Shown piece by piece: positions 60,457 to 64,000 of a stretch of DNA of 64,000 nt (position 1 is the stretch's first letter; each line of letters begins with the position of its first letter). The stretch is from Ignavibacteria bacterium (GTDB lineage Bacteria > Bacteroidota > Ignavibacteria > Tepidaquicellales > Tepidaquicellaceae), in assembly GCA_036262055.1 (NCBI GenBank), contig DATAJP010000003.1, positions 682,001-746,000 of the forward strand, in the 5' to 3' direction. The notes under the pieces are model-generated. The model did no database searches. It worked only from the letters and a program-made list of their open reading frames with translations, and was not told the DNA's origin. The translations under genes were made by a program, and so were the position numbers.

Positions 60457-62562
60457 TCAACTCTCCTCAATATTTTTTGATAAAAAATATTCCACTCCTA
60501 TTAAAAGCAAAGCAAGGATTAAGAAATAGCTCCAGAGTTCCATTCCTGTTCCGGCTTGCTGGATTTTAAATGAAATTGCTTCCCCCTCGTTGATTGAAGT
60601 TACATTATTGATACCCGCATTATTAAAATAATCCTCAACAGAACTTTCTTCCGTAAAAGATAAATTACTCTCAACTGAATTTTTGTTTAAAGCAAATGAA
60701 GTTACCAAATTGTTTGCCGAGTCAAGAACTTCATAGTTCCCTATCATCGCAGTTTCTTTTGAGAACGGAACCATAAGATAACCTGAGCCTGAAGAATTAT
60801 TTATGTTTAAAATATTTTGCTGTGATGATTTAATATTTAATTGTGTCGATGTAGATTGCAAAGGAATGATATTAACCTTCCCGACTTCATAATATGTATT
60901 AGGATTGAACTCTGAACTTAGATATAATAAGCTTCTCATCATAAGTGGGGCAAAAATTGAGTTCATCGGAAAATTTGATTTAACTAAATCTGCCGGAACC
61001 GATGACACAATAATTTTTCCTTCTCCTGTTATCGACTCAATCAGAAAATCTTTCTGGTTGTTCAGAGTTATGAGAGCATTTGAGTTTTCCGATTTTAAAA
61101 TTTCATAAAAGCTCCTGATTGACGGTGACTCAACCTGATTTGATTCATCTCTGAAAATTCCCGTTAATGCGGGATGACTGTAATTTAGATTTTCAAATTT
61201 CAATTCAGGATTACCGCTGATTTCCTGATTAATTTTTATGTTATTGAATCTTGAAAAATAATTTGAGTTGAGATTATTTAAATCAGGAGAATTTCCCGGA
61301 AAAACAAAAAAACCGCCTCCTTTAATTGCATAATCATATAAAGCATTTGCATCGCTTTCATTTATATTATTTACGCCTGTTAAAATAACAGCATCAAAAT
61401 TATTCAAGTTCTGACTAAGATTATTTGTCTTATTAAAATTTATAGCATAAGTATTTTTAAGTGAATCAGCGCTCAATTGATTTACTGAATTCAGTACTAA
61501 CTCAACGTACTTACTACTTCCTGGTTCCTGTTCATAAATCAAAAAATTATAATTTTCAGGAACATCGAGCGTGAAATAAATATAATTATCTTCTTTTAAC
61601 TCATCTTCCGAAAAATCATTTTGCACAAGTTCAAGATAACCTGAGTTTATACCCGATTGATTAACCGGAAAAGAAAACTCGACGGACTGAGTTGAACCCG
61701 ATATAACATCAGCATAACGCTCTGCGACTCTTTGATTATTTAGGAACAAATTTATTTGTTTGTTCTTAACATCAATATTAGAATTATTTTTAAAATCTAT
61801 TTTGAGCTTTACACTGCTTCCCTTTTCGATTACAGGCGAAGAAAATTTTAAGTTTTCAATACTGAGATTATTTGCCTGTCTTCTGTCAAAACTCAGCAAA
61901 TACAAATTTGCATTTTTAAATTTATCGCTTAATGTTTGTTCTGCGTTTGCTGAAAAATTAACATCCTGAAAATCAGAGATAACAAAAACGTCGTTGTTCA
62001 CAGTATTGGAGTTACTTAAAATTTCATTTGCAAAATTCATCATTGCGGGAAAATCTGTTTTCACATAAGAATAATTTATATTTGCGAGATTATCATTAAA
62101 CTCTTTAAAGCTCGAAAAAATAAAATTTTTGTCTTTGAGATAAATATTAGATGCAGGAATTAAATAAACGTTGTCGGTTTCTTTGTAATTTGCAAGAATA
62201 TTACTAACATATGTTTTTGCCTGGTCGAGATATGTTCCATTTGCATTTTTTATGTTCATGCTGAACGAATCATCTATGAATATCAAAGCAGTTTTAGTTG
62301 CGGATGAATTTCCTGCAGAAAGGTTATTAACAACAGGTTTTGCAAAAGCAAGAACGGCAAATGTAATAATCAAAATGCGGCATGCAAGAAGCAGCAACTG
62401 TTTCAGTTTTATTCTTCGGAGCTTGGATTTTTGCAGTTCTTTGAGGAACATTAATGTCGAGAACTCAACTTTTTTAACTTTGCGCAGATTAAAAAGATGA
62501 ATTAATATGGGAATGCTGACCGCAATTAACCCCCACAAAGCCGCAACGTTAAGGAAAGACAT
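60457..62562 (-). CDS. BatA-type membrane protein with von Willebrand-like region
   Basis: The 701-residue protein begins with the BatA N-terminal double-membrane domain (ALWGLIAVSIPILIHLFNLRKVKKVEFSTLMFLKELQKSKLRRIKLKQLLLLACRILIITFAVLAFAKP in segments, about residues 8-75). A VWA-like segment follows (TALIFIDDSFSMNI near 92, the DxSxS metal site). A long periplasmic beta-rich region runs to a C-terminal helix (YFLILALLLIGVEYFL near 680). Such proteins are often encoded beside MoxR ATPases, but none is near. It is divergent from the thiamine pyrophosphokinase gene across 44 bases. Role: envelope-associated, otherwise unknown. Confidence 0.85.
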   Translation of the reverse strand: MSFLNVAALWGLIAVSIPILIHLFNLRKVKKVEFSTLMFLKELQKSKLRRIKLKQLLLLACRILIITFAVLAFAKPVVNNLSAGNSSATKTALIFIDDSFSMNIKNANGTYLDQAKTYVSNILANYKETDNVYLIPASNIYLKDKNFIFSSFKEFNDNLANINYSYVKTDFPAMMNFANEILSNSNTVNNDVFVISDFQDVNFSANAEQTLSDKFKNANLYLLSFDRRQANNLSIENLKFSSPVIEKGSSVKLKIDFKNNSNIDVKNKQINLFLNNQRVAERYADVISGSTQSVEFSFPVNQSGINSGYLELVQNDFSEDELKEDNYIYFTLDVPENYNFLIYEQEPGSSKYVELVLNSVNQLSADSLKNTYAINFNKTNNLSQNLNNFDAVILTGVNNINESDANALYDYAIKGGGFFVFPGNSPDLNNLNSNYFSRFNNIKINQEISGNPELKFENLNYSHPALTGIFRDESNQVESPSIRSFYEILKSENSNALITLNNQKDFLIESITGEGKIIVSSVPADLVKSNFPMNSIFAPLMMRSLLYLSSEFNPNTYYEVGKVNIIPLQSTSTQLNIKSSQQNILNINNSSGSGYLMVPFSKETAMIGNYEVLDSANNLVTSFALNKNSVESNLSFTEESSVEDYFNNAGINNVTSINEGEAISFKIQQAGTGMELWSYFLILALLLIGVEYFLSKNIEES

Positions 62563-62606
62563 TAATTTGAATTTTATTAGTTTATTTTTTTCACAAAATT
62601 ATTCAG

Positions 62607-63248
62607 ATGAGCAAAAATTCTGCTGTTTTATTCCTCAACGGTAATAAAACGAATATCAAAATTATCAATAAGTTTTTAAGTAAAAAGTCATTAAAAGTCA
62701 GTGCCGACGGTGCTTCGAACTATCTTAGGAAGCTAAAAATCATTCCCGATATTATCATAGGTGACCTTGATTCTATCACTGCGAAAAACTTAAAATATTT
62801 TTCCAAAAAAAAAGTTAAAATTATTAAGCTTGAAGAACAAGAAACGACCGATTTTGAAAAAGCTTTAAATTATATTATTAGTCTAAAAATTAAAAAAATC
62901 TCGGTTTTTGGTGCAATGAGCCGACGTTATGACCATACTTTGAACAATCTTAGCGTTCTAAAACGATATTACAAAAATAGCAGTATAACTTTATACGATA
63001 ATAAATACGAATCGTTTTACTGTGGCAAATCCTTATCCTTTAAATACAAAAAAAATAAGATAGTTTCATTTTTGGGCATACCTTATGCAACGGATGTAAC
63101 AACAGAAGGCTTAAAGTATCCTCTTAAAAATGAAACTCTGTATTTTGGAATTCGTGAAGGAACTTTAAATGAATCTGTTTCAGATGAAGTGAAGATTAAA
63201 TTTAAGAAAGGTGATTTATTGTTGTTTAAAAGACATTTTTGGGAATGA
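62607..63248 (+). CDS. Thiamine pyrophosphokinase
   Basis: The enzyme transfers diphosphate from ATP to thiamine, giving the ThDP used for instance by the E1 enzyme at 30225-32651. The 213-residue protein has the catalytic-domain motifs VSADGASNYLRKL near 31, IIIGDLDSI near 50, EQETTDFEKALNYI near 76, FGAMSRRYDHTLNNL near 99, and a C-terminal thiamine-binding beta-domain with TEGLKYPL near 168 and NESVSDE near 190. The stop overlaps the next start (ATGA). The assignment is good. Confidence 0.92.
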   Translation: MSKNSAVLFLNGNKTNIKIINKFLSKKSLKVSADGASNYLRKLKIIPDIIIGDLDSITAKNLKYFSKKKVKIIKLEEQETTDFEKALNYIISLKIKKISVFGAMSRRYDHTLNNLSVLKRYYKNSSITLYDNKYESFYCGKSLSFKYKKNKIVSFLGIPYATDVTTEGLKYPLKNETLYFGIREGTLNESVSDEVKIKFKKGDLLLFKRHFWE

Positions 63249-64000
63249 TGATTCAATTCACGATATTAGATTACATTATAATTGTTGTATATTTTTTAAT
63301 CGCTATATACATTGGTTTAAAATCCAAGAACACTGAAAATTCCAAAGTTGATTATTTAGTTGCGGGAAGAACTTTGACTCTGCCTGCGTTTGTGGCGACA
63401 TTAGTTTCGACTTTTTACGGAGGTGTTTTAGGAGTTGGTGAATTTGTTTACACATTCGGGATTTCAAGCTGGTTTCTGAACGCATTCCCGTATTATTTTT
63501 TTATAATAATATTTGCTTTGTTCTTTGCATCCAAAATTAAAAAGACAAATATGTTCACAATTCCTGACAAGCTCGAAGCTACATATGGGAAAAGCGTGAG
63601 CTTGCTCGGAGCGTTTTTTATTTTTTTACTTACAACACCTGCCCCGTATATTTTCATGATGGGGATTTTGATGCAATTAATTTTTGGATGGTCTTTATTG
63701 CTTTCGGTAATTGTGTCGCTGCTGGTATCAATATTATTTTTGTTTAAGGGTGGACTGAAAGCAGATGTGAACGTAAATAAATTTGAATTCATACTAATGT
63801 ATGTCGGGTTTGCGGTCATCATACCTTTTTGTTTCGCAAATATCGGCGGCTTAAACTATTTGAGTGAAAATTTGTCAGACTTGCATCTTGATTTAACAGG
63901 GGGAAATTCACTTCAATATATTTTGGTTTGGTTTTTTATAGGGGCATGGGCAATCGTTGACCCGTCTTTTCATCAAAGATGTTATGCAGCAAAGACAGAA
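63245..64000 (+). CDS. Sodium:solute symporter family protein (partial, 3' end outside window)
   Basis: The frame runs to the window edge (252 codons). It is polytopic with at least six membrane spans. The opening YIIIVVYFLIAIYIGLKSKNTENSKVDYLVAGRTL is typical of the SSS/SLC5 family, which uses a sodium gradient to import sugars, amino acids, proline or pantothenate. The later GAWAIVDPSFHQRCYAAKT matches the conserved loop near TM6-7. The ATGATG start overlaps the thiamine pyrophosphokinase stop, so coupling is likely. Substrate unknown. Confidence 0.9.
   Translation, partial: MMIQFTILDYIIIVVYFLIAIYIGLKSKNTENSKVDYLVAGRTLTLPAFVATLVSTFYGGVLGVGEFVYTFGISSWFLNAFPYYFFIIIFALFFASKIKKTNMFTIPDKLEATYGKSVSLLGAFFIFLLTTPAPYIFMMGILMQLIFGWSLLLSVIVSLLVSILFLFKGGLKADVNVNKFEFILMYVGFAVIIPFCFANIGGLNYLSENLSDLHLDLTGGNSLQYILVWFFIGAWAIVDPSFHQRCYAAKTE

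Overview
The window is an AT-rich bacterial chromosome segment with tightly packed genes and short intergenic gaps. Three secreted proteins end in a C-terminal sorting domain with the YPNPFNP signature. A PorV/PorQ-type outer-membrane protein, two YCF48-like beta-propeller proteins, a fused E1 alpha/beta oxo-acid dehydrogenase and a TGT lacking most zinc ligands are also present. Together these point to the Bacteroidota/Chlorobiota/Ignavibacteriota group, most likely an Ignavibacteria-like lineage. That placement is inferred from protein style; no rRNA gene is present to confirm it. I saw no tRNA, rRNA, CRISPR array, insertion sequence or prophage.

Layout. 1-5.2 kb (minus strand): S41 protease (cut by the window edge), NuoM, an unassigned Rossmann protein and a GNAT acetyltransferase. 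5.3-8.5 kb: aldehyde dehydrogenase, HNH endonuclease and a DUF3800 protein preceded by a compact three-way-junction inverted-repeat structure. 8.7-15.2 kb: coaE, rny, a structured non-coding RNA candidate between rny and zapA, zapA, a coiled-coil gene, pheT and a secreted lysine-rich repeat protein. 15.3-21.2 kb: a T9SS cargo protein, mnmA, pta, an MlaF-like ATPase and a tandem array of four small secreted paralogues. 21.3-32.7 kb: a lineage-type helical protein, murI, pyrE, acyl-CoA dehydrogenase, ftsY, mutL, a Rieske oxygenase, a DinB-like protein and the fused E1 enzyme. 32.7-39.6 kb (minus): what reads as one transcription unit, with a TrmB-type regulator, two large T9SS cargo proteins, a CitE-like lyase and an SGNH-like protein. 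39.7-46.3 kb: lipoprotein, methylmalonyl-CoA mutase-family large subunit, GT-C membrane protein, UbiA-family prenyltransferase, EamA transporter and acylphosphatase. 46.3-56.6 kb: PorV-like protein, MlaD, greA, ribBA, yajC, tgt, a family 2 glycosyltransferase, ribosomal genes, plsX, rpmF, a YceD-type protein, gcvH, a methyltransferase and a class D beta-lactamase. 56.6-64 kb: alaS, a nucleotidyltransferase, a BatA-type membrane protein, thiamine pyrophosphokinase and a sodium:solute symporter (cut by the window edge).

Most genes are housekeeping: translation (alaS, pheT, rpmB, rpmF, mnmA, tgt), protein export (ftsY, yajC), cell division (zapA), repair (mutL), cofactor synthesis (coaE, ribBA, thiamine pyrophosphokinase) and envelope lipids (plsX and Mla-type genes). 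Acyl-CoA dehydrogenase, the mutase-family subunit, E1 and aldehyde dehydrogenase suggest oxidation of fatty or branched-chain acids coupled to complex I. At least five families of short palindromic or dispersed repeats sit in the gaps. One copy is translated as part of the MnmA N-terminus and another creates a spurious ATG in front of pta.

The parts least explained by known biology are the four-gene secreted-peptide array (20236-21179), the TrmB/T9SS/CitE/SGNH unit, the structured elements at 8485-8552 and 11209-11445, and a 15-bp promoter-like block shared by mnmA and alaS.
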